A stretch of DNA of 64,000 nucleotides from Novosphingobium lindaniclasticum LE124 (GTDB lineage: Bacteria; Pseudomonadota; Alphaproteobacteria; Sphingomonadales; Sphingomonadaceae), in assembly GCF_000445125.1 (NCBI RefSeq), contig NZ_ATHL01000011.1, positions 1-64,000 on the forward strand, given 5' to 3'. Both the position numbers and the translations under genes were made by a program. Under the pieces are notes generated by a model that searched no databases, had not been told where the DNA came from, and was given only the letters and a program-made list of their open reading frames with translations. Shown piece by piece: positions 55,368 to 63,848 of the stretch. Positions within the stretch are counted from its first letter, which is position 1; every line of letters begins with the position of its first letter.

Positions 55368-55928
55368 TCACCGCTCCGGCTGCCCGCCGGCCGCCGCGCC
55401 CGGTGCAAGCCCGCGCCGGAGCGCATCAAGGTCGTCTGGCGTGTTCACATTGGCGACTTGCTCCGGAATCTCGACCCAACGCGCGCCGACCTTTTCGGCG
55501 AAGCGGCGCATCGAGTGCGGCTCCGCGCTATGAAGCAGCGCCTCCAGCGTGGCCGCCGCCGCGCTGGGCCACAGGCCGATGACCGGCTGCTGGGCAAGGC
55601 AGGCCGGCGCCGCGCCGAGGAGCGCGGGCAGATCCTCGGGCAGGAACACCGCGTCCACGCCGCAGGTCAGCACCGTGTCGTAGCCCTCGTCGACAGCCGC
55701 ATGGAGCGCGGCGGCCAGTCCGCCCAATGGCCCCATGCCGGGGCGCGGCCAGTCCGGCAACGTCTGCGCCGGCGCGGTCTCGCGGCCCACCACCACCACT
55801 TTCTCGCACCATCCCGACAGCGTATCCACGGCCAGCGCGATCAGGCTATGCCCCTGGAACTCGGCCAAGGCCTTGTCGCTTCCGAACCGGCTGGACAGTC
55901 CGCCGGCAAGAACGGCTCCGAGAATCAT
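55368..55928 (-). CDS. mobA: Molybdenum cofactor guanylyltransferase
   Basis: 186 residues. Adds GMP to molybdopterin to give the MGD form. NTP-binding start ILGAVLAGGLSSRFGSDKAL and DTVLTCGVDAVFLP with the metal-binding aspartate; the MobA family end VNTPDDLDALRRGL. GMP-adding MobA is favoured over MocA by the GGLSSRFG loop. ATG at 55928; an in-frame ATG 11 codons upstream is not part of the family. Confidence 0.88.
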   Translation of the reverse strand: MILGAVLAGGLSSRFGSDKALAEFQGHSLIALAVDTLSGWCEKVVVVGRETAPAQTLPDWPRPGMGPLGGLAAALHAAVDEGYDTVLTCGVDAVFLPEDLPALLGAAPACLAQQPVIGLWPSAAAATLEALLHSAEPHSMRRFAEKVGARWVEIPEQVANVNTPDDLDALRRGLAPGAAAGGQPER

Positions 55929-56064
55929 GGCTGCGACCTTTCCGACATAGAGGGAAACCAACGATCCGCCCTTAGGCCCGTTCCCGCGCCGACGGACAAG
56001 ATCTCCTTTGGGAATGGGTCTTCATCCTTGCATTCGGCGGCAAGCTGTCCTCCACTGCTCGGCG

Positions 56065-57498
56065 ATGAAGACGCTCTTCGATCCCGATCGCCTGCTGGAC
56101 CAGGGGCTGACCCGTCTGCGCTCCCGCTTCGCCGTGCCAGAGCGGTTCCCCGACGACGTCGTCGCCGCCGCGCAGGTGGCCGCAAGCCGCCGTCCCGACG
56201 CGCATGCGGATCGCACGGCCCTGCCCTTCATGACGCTCGACCCGGCAAGTTCCACAGACCTCGACCAGGCCTTCGCTTTGGAGGCGAGCGGAGCGGACTG
56301 GCTGCTGCACTACGCGATCGCCGATGTCGCCTGGTTCGTCGAGGACGGGGATCCGCTCGATCGGGAAGCCTGGCAACGCGGAACCACGACTTACCTGCCC
56401 GGCGGCAAGGCCAGCCTCTATCCGCCGGTGCTCAGCGAAGCGGCTGCCAGCCTGCTGCCGGGGGCCGAGCGTCCCGCCGTGATCCTCACCGTTCGCATCG
56501 ACGCCGCAGGAGAGTCCCGCCTCGACGGCGTGGAACGCGCTGTGATCCTCAGCCGCGCCAAACTCGCCTATGAGACGGTGAGGGATGAAGACCTGCCCGG
56601 CGGCTTCCTCGAAATCGCGCGGCGGATCGCACGCGCCGAGGACAGGCGCGGCGCCCAGCGCGTCGATCCGCCCGAGCAAGTGGTCGAGAGGTCGCCGTCG
56701 GGTCGTTTTTCGCTCGGCTTTCGTCCCCAGCTCCCGTCCGAGCGGCGGAACGCAGCCCTGTCCCTCGCTGCCAACCTGGCAGTTGCGCGAACGATGCTCG
56801 AAGCGGGAACCGGGCTTTTCCGCGTCATGGCGCCGCCCGATGCCCGCGGCGAGGAACGCCTGCGTGCCACGGCCCTGGCGCTCGCGCTGGAATGGCCACC
56901 GGCCATGCCGCTGACACAGTTTCAACGGCGCCTCGATCCCGGCAAACCTGTCGAGGCTGCATTCATGCTGGCGATCCGCCGGTCCGGCTCGGGCGCCTCT
57001 TATCGGCCCTACGTTCCCGCAGGGTCGGATGCTCTCCGGACGGATACCGCGAGAGCGGACTGGGCCGAACTGCCATGGCACGCGGCCGTCGCGGCGCCCT
57101 ACGCCCACGCCACCGCCCCGCTCCGGCGCCTGGCCGATCGTTACGTCCTGCGCACGGTGCTGGCCCTCGCTCAGGGACAAGCCATGCCGCAAAACGTTCT
57201 CTCGGCGCTGCCCGAACTGCCCGGCGTCATGGCCCGCGCCGGCTCGCGCGATGCGCAGATCGACCGCTCGGTCATCGACCTTGCCGAAGCGACCATGCTC
57301 CACGGCCGGGAGGGGGAGACGTTCGAGGCGGTGGTCACCGAAGCCAGGGAAAACCGCGCGCAAGTGCAGCTCAAGGACCTGCCGGTAATCGCCACCGCCG
57401 CCGGGGCGCCGGGCGCTGCTCCGGGCACGGTGCTCACTCTCCGCCTGGTTCGCGCCGATCCGGTGGAAGGCGCTCTGACCTTCGAGGTGGCCGATTAA
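56065..57498 (+). CDS. RNB-domain ribonuclease
   Basis: 477 residues. RNB catalytic motif FMTLDPASSTDLDQAFAL near residue 74 with its metal aspartates; ALPFMTLDPAS, YAIADVAWFVEDGDP and AAPYAHATAPLRRLADRYVL are conserved. Much shorter than RNase R (about 800), missing the N-terminal cold-shock and C-terminal S1 parts of full-length enzymes, or with only a small S1-like end (FEAVVTEARENRAQVQLKDL). Exoribonuclease activity likely, substrate unknown. Directly upstream of tRNA-Cys. Confidence 0.85.
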   Translation: MKTLFDPDRLLDQGLTRLRSRFAVPERFPDDVVAAAQVAASRRPDAHADRTALPFMTLDPASSTDLDQAFALEASGADWLLHYAIADVAWFVEDGDPLDREAWQRGTTTYLPGGKASLYPPVLSEAAASLLPGAERPAVILTVRIDAAGESRLDGVERAVILSRAKLAYETVRDEDLPGGFLEIARRIARAEDRRGAQRVDPPEQVVERSPSGRFSLGFRPQLPSERRNAALSLAANLAVARTMLEAGTGLFRVMAPPDARGEERLRATALALALEWPPAMPLTQFQRRLDPGKPVEAAFMLAIRRSGSGASYRPYVPAGSDALRTDTARADWAELPWHAAVAAPYAHATAPLRRLADRYVLRTVLALAQGQAMPQNVLSALPELPGVMARAGSRDAQIDRSVIDLAEATMLHGREGETFEAVVTEARENRAQVQLKDLPVIATAAGAPGAAPGTVLTLRLVRADPVEGALTFEVAD

Positions 57499-57570
57499 TT
57501 TTCCCGCATCGAAAAATCAGCGTTGCACTACCCACGATCCGTTGTTAGTTGCGCCCTTCTCCACACGGAT

Positions 57571-57644
57571 GGCCCGATGGCGGAGTGGTGACGCAGAGGA
57601 CTGCAAATCCTTGCACGCCGGTTCGATTCCGGCTCGGGCCTCCA
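57571..57644 (+). tRNA. tRNA-Cys (GCA)
   Basis: Acceptor GGCCCGA pairs with TCGGGCC, discriminator T and encoded CCA. D-arm GCG/CGC, anticodon loop CTGCAAA with GCA at 57603-57605, T-arm GCCGG TTCGATT CCGGC. The DNA to its right is phage-like, so its 3' half is a likely attachment site. Confidence 0.97.
57614..57644 (+). other. Probable attL in the 3' half of tRNA-Cys
   Basis: Everything to the right of the tRNA is of different composition and phage-like gene content. Integrases commonly recombine in the 3' half of tRNA genes. The matching copy would lie outside the window; none is seen inside it. Confidence 0.35.
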
Positions 57645-57804
57645 TCTTATTCAAAAGAATTCAGGCACTTAAAGCCTCCACCGCAAACGACGACGGTGGG
57701 GTGGAGAAGCCGTAGGTGGGGCATTTGGGGGAGCTAGCAGAGGCCAGACCCTCACCTAGACCCCTTTGGTCATCCGACCTTTCTGTTCGCGAATCATGTC
57801 CTGT

Positions 57805-57832
57805 TTGTTGAACCGCAGAGAGGTTGTGATAT
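57805..57832 (+). promoter_or_regulatory. Possible promoter for the lipoprotein gene
   Basis: TTGTTG and TGATAT separated by 16 bases, 28 bases before the start codon. The rest of 57645-57804 holds no gene that I can support. Confidence 0.35.
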
Positions 57833-57860
57833 CCCTCGCAGTTCGATCACCGGGGGGATC

Positions 57861-58196
57861 ATGCGTCATATTGCAGTCGGGCTGCTGCTATTGGTCTGCG
57901 GTTGCAGCGAACAGCCAAGCAGAGAAGAACTTTTGAATCGCGTCTCTGAGCTTGAGGACGAGAACGCGAACTTGCGGCAGCAGATCGAAGACGCAGAATC
58001 GTCTATCGCGGAAAGTCAGGAAGCTGCTCAAAGAGCGCAGGACGCCGCAGGGGAAGCGCAATCCCAGGCTCAGCGGTTCGGGACCGAAGACTGGCGAGAC
58101 GTGGTGTCTGACGTGCAAAACGCCGCCGATGAGGCTAACTCGGCGGCTCAGGATGCGGCCAGTCTTGCGGATGACGCTTCAGGAGCGTTCGACTGA
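57861..58196 (+). CDS. Small coiled-coil lipoprotein
   Basis: 111 residues. Lipobox LLLVCGCSEQ, Cys at residue 15. The mature part is a leucine-zipper-like helix, RVSELEDENANLRQQIEDAE, then AQRAQDAAGEAQSQAQRF, and ends in Asp/Ala-rich DDASGAFD. First gene right of tRNA-Cys, so probably carried by the integrated element. Resembles small phage lipoproteins or moron genes in general form; no homologue recognised. Confidence 0.65.
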   Translation: MRHIAVGLLLLVCGCSEQPSREELLNRVSELEDENANLRQQIEDAESSIAESQEAAQRAQDAAGEAQSQAQRFGTEDWRDVVSDVQNAADEANSAAQDAASLADDASGAFD

Positions 58197-58718
58197 GCGT
58201 TGAAAGACGTGCTGATGGATATCGCCGTGGACGTAGGAAAGAAGGCGTTCGGGTTTCGGGAGTGCTGGGTGGGCATGGGGTCCCTGCGCTTCCTTTCTGC
58301 CCATGGAAGTTCCGCATTCGATCTAAAAGGCCTGTCTCAGACCCGTCGCCCTTACCATTGCGTGAAACGGTGGAAGCGTGGGAGTTCGCTATGCGGTCTG
58401 CTGGATTGCCGCGCACTTTGACGACCTGTCGAAACTTGAATTTCTGACGGCCAAGAAAGGCTTGAAGCGGCAACAAGAGCGCAAAGCTGAGAACCGCAGA
58501 AAACCGCCGTTTTTCGCCATTTCCGAATATAAGCCGGATTCTAGAAGAACACGCCTTCTTGTTGTGATCCGAATATACTGCCTATTTAAGAAGAACAGCT
58601 TTCGCCTCCCCCATCCTTAAGTGATCGAAAAGCCCACAATCAGGAATGAAAAAGGGTCTCACCTTCAGACCCCCTCTCTCTCCCCCTAAAGCTCACTCTG
58701 AGCAAACTCTAAGACTCA
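58197..58718. other. 522-base interval without a confident gene
   Basis: Several short open frames overlap here on both strands (for example 58200-58421 and 58378-58620 on plus), none with a ribosome site and a recognisable product. The second half is unusually AT-rich. A weak hairpin (GGGTCT/AGACCC, 58653-58672) lies before the next gene. It may be decayed phage sequence. Confidence 0.4.
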
Positions 58719-59237
58719 ATGACCATACCATCATTCGCGGCCCCAGCTAGGTCGCGGAAGCCTCCGCGTGTCTCACGTCCCGAAGCTCCCGAAACTGTCG
58801 CCTCCTTTATCGAGCAGGCATTAGCTGATCCTATGGCGCCTCCTGCTCGGGAGCGAAAAGAACGCGGCCCGAACCGTAAGGCGGGCATCTGGGATAGCCT
58901 CACGACCCCTGAAGCACGTTCCGCCTACGCCAAGGCCCTCGCCGCCAAGCGACAACCGCAGAACATGGCGCGGACTTGCCAGCGCTCAGGGACTCCGAAG
59001 GGCTGGGACCATCGATCCGCCGCAGTCGCTAAGACCGCAGCCCGGATGGAAGCCGAGGCACTTGTTACCAAGCTACAGAACAAAGGCATTATCGCTCCCG
59101 AGGACACAGAGGGAGCCAAGGCAACCGCCGAGGCCCTAACCATTGTCCGCGCTCCCGGAGGTATCAGCGAGCGCCGTAAGTGGGCGAAACGCCTCTTGAC
59201 GCATTACCATCCCGACATTGCAGGAGCCGTGTTTTGA
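58719..59237 (+). CDS. Phage-associated basic protein, unknown function
   Basis: 172 residues, Arg/Lys-rich: APPARERKERGPNRKAGIWD, KALAAKRQPQNMARTCQRSG, and a final GGISERRKWAKRLLTHYHPD. Possibly DNA-binding. Its stop overlaps the proposed TTG start of the HNH gene (TTGA). Composition and neighbours place it in the phage-like segment. No family recognised. Confidence 0.6.
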   Translation: MTIPSFAAPARSRKPPRVSRPEAPETVASFIEQALADPMAPPARERKERGPNRKAGIWDSLTTPEARSAYAKALAAKRQPQNMARTCQRSGTPKGWDHRSAAVAKTAARMEAEALVTKLQNKGIIAPEDTEGAKATAEALTIVRAPGGISERRKWAKRLLTHYHPDIAGAVF

Positions 59238-59707
59238 GCCGAGGCCGCGAGCAAGTTGCCTTGCGTTTTCGGCGGGAAGCCCACCCTCTTATGTCGCAAC
59301 CGTGCATTGTGCCCACAACCCACAAAAGGGACGGTAACGGCTATGTGCGCGTAACGAAACGCGGCCTTAAAGGTGACCGCGCTAGGCCCCTTCATCGAAT
59401 TGTCTACGAGGCCCGCCATGGTCTCGGATCAATCCCAGACGGCTGGGAGATCGATCATATTTGCGGGCGTAGGGACTGCTGCAATCCAAGCCACCTTCGA
59501 GCCCTGTCGCGGTCGGAGCACAAGAAAATCACGTCCGCGATGCGTTATGACGATGACCGTGAAGCCGTCTGGGCTCACTGGCTCTACTACCGCAGCACCG
59601 CCGCTGAATTAGCCAAGATTTACGGCTTCAAGGCGCGAACAATCGCGGGCTGGATCACCGAATGGAAGGGCAACCCAGCCTACAGCCCGGCCATGACGGC
59701 TCATTAA
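59234..59707 (+). CDS. HNH endonuclease
   Basis: 157 residues. PLHRIVYEARHGLGSIPDGW, then EIDHICGRRDCCNPSHLRAL: the HNH_3 pattern with DH...N..H and paired cysteines for a structural metal, followed by a helical DNA-binding tail (STAAELAKIYGFKARTIAGW, an HTH). Such genes are often free-standing homing enzymes in phages. A TTG at 59234 with AGGAG seven bases upstream overlaps the previous stop; an ATG at 59291 (MSQPCIVPT) is the alternative. Confidence 0.85.
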   Translation: MSRGREQVALRFRREAHPLMSQPCIVPTTHKRDGNGYVRVTKRGLKGDRARPLHRIVYEARHGLGSIPDGWEIDHICGRRDCCNPSHLRALSRSEHKKITSAMRYDDDREAVWAHWLYYRSTAAELAKIYGFKARTIAGWITEWKGNPAYSPAMTAH

Positions 59708-59795
59708 TCAATTCTCCCTCTCACCGCCGCGTCATCCGTGCGCACACCTTTCGAGGCGATGCTGAGACCCAACAATCCTAGGAAAATAGCCAGAC

Positions 59796-60998
59796 ATGGC
59801 ACTCTATGATGACTTCCCCCAGGGAGTCCTTACCCCCGGCTTTCTTGACGGCGCTGGGCAATCGCAAGCCCCTGCCTCTCCCGTCTATCAAGCTCCCCAA
59901 TTCGATACCGCCGCGCTCGACAGCGTTGCGGCCCAACCGCTCACACAAGCCTCCCCTCAGTTCGAGAGGCCCGGTTTCCTTCGCCGCATCAAGCAGCAAC
60001 CGGGAGGCTCCAAGGCACTCCTAGCCTTCGGTGCCGGTCTATTGTCCAGCCAGAACTTCTTCGACGGCCTGGGCAAGGGCGCGATGGCTTACCAGAACAC
60101 TCTGGACGCGGAAGCCGAGAAGCTGAAGCCCCAGCTTACGAAGGATGCTGCCTTCAGCTATCAGCGCGACCCCCGCACCGGGGAGCTTACATGGGACCGC
60201 ACCGCGGTAGGCGATTTTGACGAGGCCCAGGCCATTCGGAAGCTGCAATCCTCGCTCGCTATCGCCCAGCTTCGGGACGAAGGGCAGACCCTCCGCAACC
60301 GCGATGACCTGAAGTTCAAGGACCGTTGGGAATCGCAAGAGGACGATTACCGCCGTTGGCGCACCGATCGCGAAGGCGAGTGGCGCAGCGCCGACAATCG
60401 CACCAGCATTGAGGTCGCGAACATCGGAGCGGAATCCGCTTGGAACCGCGCCGTCATCGAACAGGGTGGACAGGCAGGAAAACCGCCGCCCGTTGGCGTT
60501 CAAAAGATGGTGGGCGAATACACAAGCGCCCGAGACGCTCAGGACAACGCGGAGGCCCAGCTTGCGCCGCTGATTACCGCTATCGAGCGTGGGGACCTCA
60601 GCTTCAATGCCGCGAGCAACCTTCGCCATAAGGCAGCGCTCATGACCGGCTTGGGTAGCAATGCGGAAACGGTCCTCTACTCCCAGTTTCAGACCTCCCT
60701 TGAGGGTCTGAGGAACGCTTTGCTTGTCGCAAACAAAGGCGTCCAGACTGATGGAGACGCTAATCGAGCGATGGCCGAATTGCTGGCTGGAACCGGCGAC
60801 ACCGCGTCAATCCTTACCAATCTCCGTAGCGTCCAAAAGTCCCTCAAGACCCGAAGCTCTCAAGCCCAAGGCCGAATCGACGAACTTGCCCGACAGTATG
60901 GCGCGGACGTTGGCGATAGTTCCCCTTCGACGCCCCGCGCCGCAATGCCTCCCCGCAAGGCCGCGACTTCGCGCAAGCCTTCAGTTTCCAATTGGTAA
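59796..60998 (+). CDS. Putative phage virion protein
   Basis: 400 residues. N-terminal Pro/Gln-rich region, then LRRIKQQPGGSKALLAFGAG and a long helical, charged middle (DEGQTLRNRDDLKFKDRWES, EVANIGAESAWNRAVIEQGG). The C-terminal helices include LSFNAASNLRHKAALMTGL. Six bases before the next large gene, so cotranscribed. The overall form is like internal virion or DNA-injection proteins of podoviruses, a guess from style and neighbour. Confidence 0.5.
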   Translation: MALYDDFPQGVLTPGFLDGAGQSQAPASPVYQAPQFDTAALDSVAAQPLTQASPQFERPGFLRRIKQQPGGSKALLAFGAGLLSSQNFFDGLGKGAMAYQNTLDAEAEKLKPQLTKDAAFSYQRDPRTGELTWDRTAVGDFDEAQAIRKLQSSLAIAQLRDEGQTLRNRDDLKFKDRWESQEDDYRRWRTDREGEWRSADNRTSIEVANIGAESAWNRAVIEQGGQAGKPPPVGVQKMVGEYTSARDAQDNAEAQLAPLITAIERGDLSFNAASNLRHKAALMTGLGSNAETVLYSQFQTSLEGLRNALLVANKGVQTDGDANRAMAELLAGTGDTASILTNLRSVQKSLKTRSSQAQGRIDELARQYGADVGDSSPSTPRAAMPPRKAATSRKPSVSNW

Positions 60999-61004
60999 TT
61001 CCGT

Positions 61005-63350
61005 ATGCCTCGTAACATCACCGTGACCTTCGCAGACGGGTCAACCCACGTTTATCAGAACGCCCCGGATGACGTGACACCCGATCAAGTGACGGCCCGC
61101 GCTGCCTCCGAATTTGGAATGGGCGTAGCGTCCATCGACGGCGGTCGGGAGTCCAAGCCCACCGCTGCCCCTACGCCTCCCATGAGCGGGGAACTGTCCT
61201 CTTCTCAGCAGCCTTCTGGAAGCGCCGAAATCTACGCCCCGGATGGTTTCGGGGGTAACTCCTACAACAATGAGACGGGACGCTTCGATGACGCCTGGAT
61301 TGCCCAGCAGGAGGCCGCCTATCAGGCAAGCCTCAAGGACAATCCTCCTGTCTCTCCGGTAGCCGCTCCGGAGCCATCCTCGCCCGCTCCGCAGCCTGAG
61401 CAAACCTCTCGCCTCGGAGCCTTCGGGCTCGGGGCGCTGGACGGCATTTCGTTTGGCCTTGATGATGAAATTGGAGGGGGTCTCGCTGCCGTCATTCCCG
61501 GTATTGGGAAAAGCTCGATTTGGGATGGGAAGACCCTCTCCCAGGCGGCGAACGAAAACATCGACGCTTACCGGGGCGTCAAGAAAGCCGCAGAGGACGA
61601 ACACCTAGGCTACTTCATCGGGGGCGGCCTAGCAGGAGGTCTCGTGCCTTTCAGTGGCGCCCTCGGAGGCGCTAAGGCCGTGAGCAACCTCGGCAAGCTC
61701 GGAGCGGCCGCGAAGGCGGGGGCGGCCTACGGCGCTGCCTATGGCTTCGGCTCCGACGAAGGCGGCATCATGGACCGGATGGACGGCGCAGCGCTAGGCG
61801 CTGGCGTAGGCGCAGTTGGCGGCACTGCGCTTCACGGCGCTGCGACGGCGGGCGGAAAGGCTCTAAGCCCCCTCGCCCGCAAGCTGCTTCCGAAGCTCGC
61901 GGATGCCCAGTTCGCCAAGGGACAGGCATCGAATGCCTATGCAGCGACGGACGCCGCCGTGTCTTCCGATTTGGAGAAGTTGGTTCAAAACCTCAGCACC
62001 AGCAATTCAGCTAAAGCGAAGCTCTCAAAGACTCAGAAAGCCACGCTCTTGAGCCGGATCGACGATCTTGAGGCGAGCTATCTCCCAGCGAATGAAGTCC
62101 GCTCTCTGGACCTTCCTCCATCGACGAAAGCAAAGCTAGATGCCGCGATGGCGAAGCGCCACTTGCTCAGCGATACGGAAGTCCAAGCGCTTCGCGATGG
62201 CACTCCCGCTGGCGAGGCGGTAGCCGAAGGTATCGAGAAGGCCCGACGCCTGCGAGCCTACGTGCCTGAGGGCCAGGGAAGGTCTGGGAATCGGTTAGCC
62301 GGAAGCCTTGGAGATGCCGTGGGGTCAGCGGCTGGCTACAAGTTCGGAGGCCCGGTAGGCGGAGCCATCGGCGGAACCTTGGGTCGTGCGATCACCCAGC
62401 GTCTGGATGCAAGGGCCGCTAGGGAAGCGATGGCGCTCGCGAACAAAGCTCCCCAGTTCGCCAAGCTCCCGGAAGTCATAGCCGCTAGGGAAGCAGGAAG
62501 CGGAAATGACGCCCTTACCCGCTTGTCTAGTGACGCTCTGGACGCCCGTTACCTTGCGGAGCGTTCTGCCAAGCAGGAGACGGAACGCCTTACCGCCGAG
62601 GGAAAGAAGGTCGCTATCGCCAACGCTCGCGACAACGTGCGCCCTAATGGCGGATATCGTGGCGAAATCTATGAACGGACAGGCCTGCTCCCTGCCGAGC
62701 AAGACGCGGGCAACCTCAAGGCCCTGAAGGACGGTGCGATTACCTTGGAGCAGTTCCAAGCGCATTTGGACGACCCTGCGAAGCTCATGCCGGGGAATGC
62801 GGGCAACGGGATGATTGATCGCCTCGCAGGAATGGCCGATGATGGAGTCTTGAAGCGCGATCCTAAGTGGTCCCCTCCACCTGCCAATCGCACTGTTAGC
62901 CGTGAAGGCGCTCAGGCTGCATTTCATGAGGCAGACGCCCTGTGGAGGCAGGCTCACGAAGCAGATGCGGCCTTGTTCGAGCGAACCGGCTTAGACCGAA
63001 CGGAGCGGCCCACCTTCGCTGCCGTAGAGGAAGCATTTGCCCGACGCGAGCAGGCCCAGCGAGACCTCGCAGGCACGGAAGCAGCGATCCGCAATCCTCT
63101 TGCCTACGCGGCTACCGCAAAGGGTAATCAGCAGCGGGTCTCTGATTCGTTGTCATCTGTCTTGAGCGATCCTTCGCTTCCGAATGCCCATCGCGAGACC
63201 CTTGCAACGGCGATTGCTGCCATCGGCAACACGTCCAGCCGCGAGCGAGCGCAGGGAATCGCCATGGACGCCTTAGACCGGCTCGGAGCCGATCACCGGG
63301 AGCATGGGCGTTCAATCCTAAGTCCCTTGATCGAGCAGATTAAGAGGTAA
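61005..63350 (+). CDS. Putative phage internal/injection protein with glycine-rich membrane region
   Basis: 781 residues. It begins NITVTFADGSTHVYQNAPDD with VTPDQVTARAASEFG, a short beta module found at the N-terminus of many phage structural proteins. Residues about 140-290 are Gly/Ala-rich with membrane-like stretches (FIGGGLAGGLVPFSGALGGA, AAYGAAYGFGSDEGGI, GAALGAGVGAVGGTALHGAA). The C-terminal half is helical (RLTAEGKKVAIANARDN, REQAQRDLAGTEAAIRN). Resembles proteins ejected into the host to carry phage DNA through the envelope. No enzymatic motif seen. Confidence 0.55.
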   Translation: MPRNITVTFADGSTHVYQNAPDDVTPDQVTARAASEFGMGVASIDGGRESKPTAAPTPPMSGELSSSQQPSGSAEIYAPDGFGGNSYNNETGRFDDAWIAQQEAAYQASLKDNPPVSPVAAPEPSSPAPQPEQTSRLGAFGLGALDGISFGLDDEIGGGLAAVIPGIGKSSIWDGKTLSQAANENIDAYRGVKKAAEDEHLGYFIGGGLAGGLVPFSGALGGAKAVSNLGKLGAAAKAGAAYGAAYGFGSDEGGIMDRMDGAALGAGVGAVGGTALHGAATAGGKALSPLARKLLPKLADAQFAKGQASNAYAATDAAVSSDLEKLVQNLSTSNSAKAKLSKTQKATLLSRIDDLEASYLPANEVRSLDLPPSTKAKLDAAMAKRHLLSDTEVQALRDGTPAGEAVAEGIEKARRLRAYVPEGQGRSGNRLAGSLGDAVGSAAGYKFGGPVGGAIGGTLGRAITQRLDARAAREAMALANKAPQFAKLPEVIAAREAGSGNDALTRLSSDALDARYLAERSAKQETERLTAEGKKVAIANARDNVRPNGGYRGEIYERTGLLPAEQDAGNLKALKDGAITLEQFQAHLDDPAKLMPGNAGNGMIDRLAGMADDGVLKRDPKWSPPPANRTVSREGAQAAFHEADALWRQAHEADAALFERTGLDRTERPTFAAVEEAFARREQAQRDLAGTEAAIRNPLAYAATAKGNQQRVSDSLSSVLSDPSLPNAHRETLATAIAAIGNTSSRERAQGIAMDALDRLGADHREHGRSILSPLIEQIKR

Positions 63351-63355
63351 GCGAG

Positions 63356-63455
63356 AACGGCCCTCCGCAGGCTCAGGAGTCGAAATGAGACGCAAGGGCT
63401 ACTCAGGTAGCTCACGCCCTACTTTTCGACTCCCTGAGTCCCTGTGGGCCGTTTT
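63356..63455. terminator. Long bidirectional hairpin between phage genes
   Basis: AACGGCCC...CTCAGGAGTCGAAA (63356-63385) pairs with TTTCGACTCCCTGAG...GGGCCGTT (63424-63453), an imperfect stem of about 27 bp, with a smaller GCTAC/GTAGC hairpin at its tip. It separates convergent genes and ends in GTTTTC on the plus side. Confidence 0.65.
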
Positions 63456-63781
63456 CAGCCCGGTTGCCCGATCATGTTGCGATGGTTCTCCATCCGCTTC
63501 CCGTCATCCATCAATGAGCAGACGTAAGAGCGTCCGGTGAATTCGTCGCCAATCGCCTCCGCATAGGCGCGGGCATTGTCCTCGCATTGTTGTAGGCCGG
63601 TAGCGTGGCCGATCAGCTTGTTATCGTCCTCATTACCGTCTTCTACGTTGCGCCAATACCAGACCTCATAATCGGCCTTGTTCTCCACGTAGTCGCACGA
63701 GTAAGCAGACGGATACTTAGAGCAGCCGCAAGCACTCAGCGCCGCGCAGCACAAAACCGCAGTAACAGACCTTAACCGCAT
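63455..63781 (-). CDS. Small lipoprotein on the opposite strand
   Basis: 108 residues. Lipobox AALSACGCSKYPS; then a compact domain with cysteines (YSCDYVENKADYEVWYWRNV, TGLQQCEDNARAYAEAIGDE, GRSYVCSLMDDGKRMEN). ATG at 63781 follows GGGGGGATT. Convergent with the injection-like gene. Family not recognised; a moron-type surface lipoprotein is possible. Confidence 0.6.
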   Translation of the reverse strand: MRLRSVTAVLCCAALSACGCSKYPSAYSCDYVENKADYEVWYWRNVEDGNEDDNKLIGHATGLQQCEDNARAYAEAIGDEFTGRSYVCSLMDDGKRMENHRNMIGQPG

Positions 63782-63848
63782 AATCCCCCCGTCGCATCGA
63801 ACCGCGAAGGGGAGGCCTACCAACTCAAAAACGTAAGTGCCATCACCT

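Noticed and set aside
55368..55928. Second MocA-like gene
   Set aside because: The loop and C-terminal pattern fit GMP-adding MobA better, and it is not linked to xdhC.
58200..58620. Two overlapping plus-strand ORFs in the phage-like segment
   Set aside because: No ribosome site, no recognisable product, mixed frames; more likely decayed sequence.
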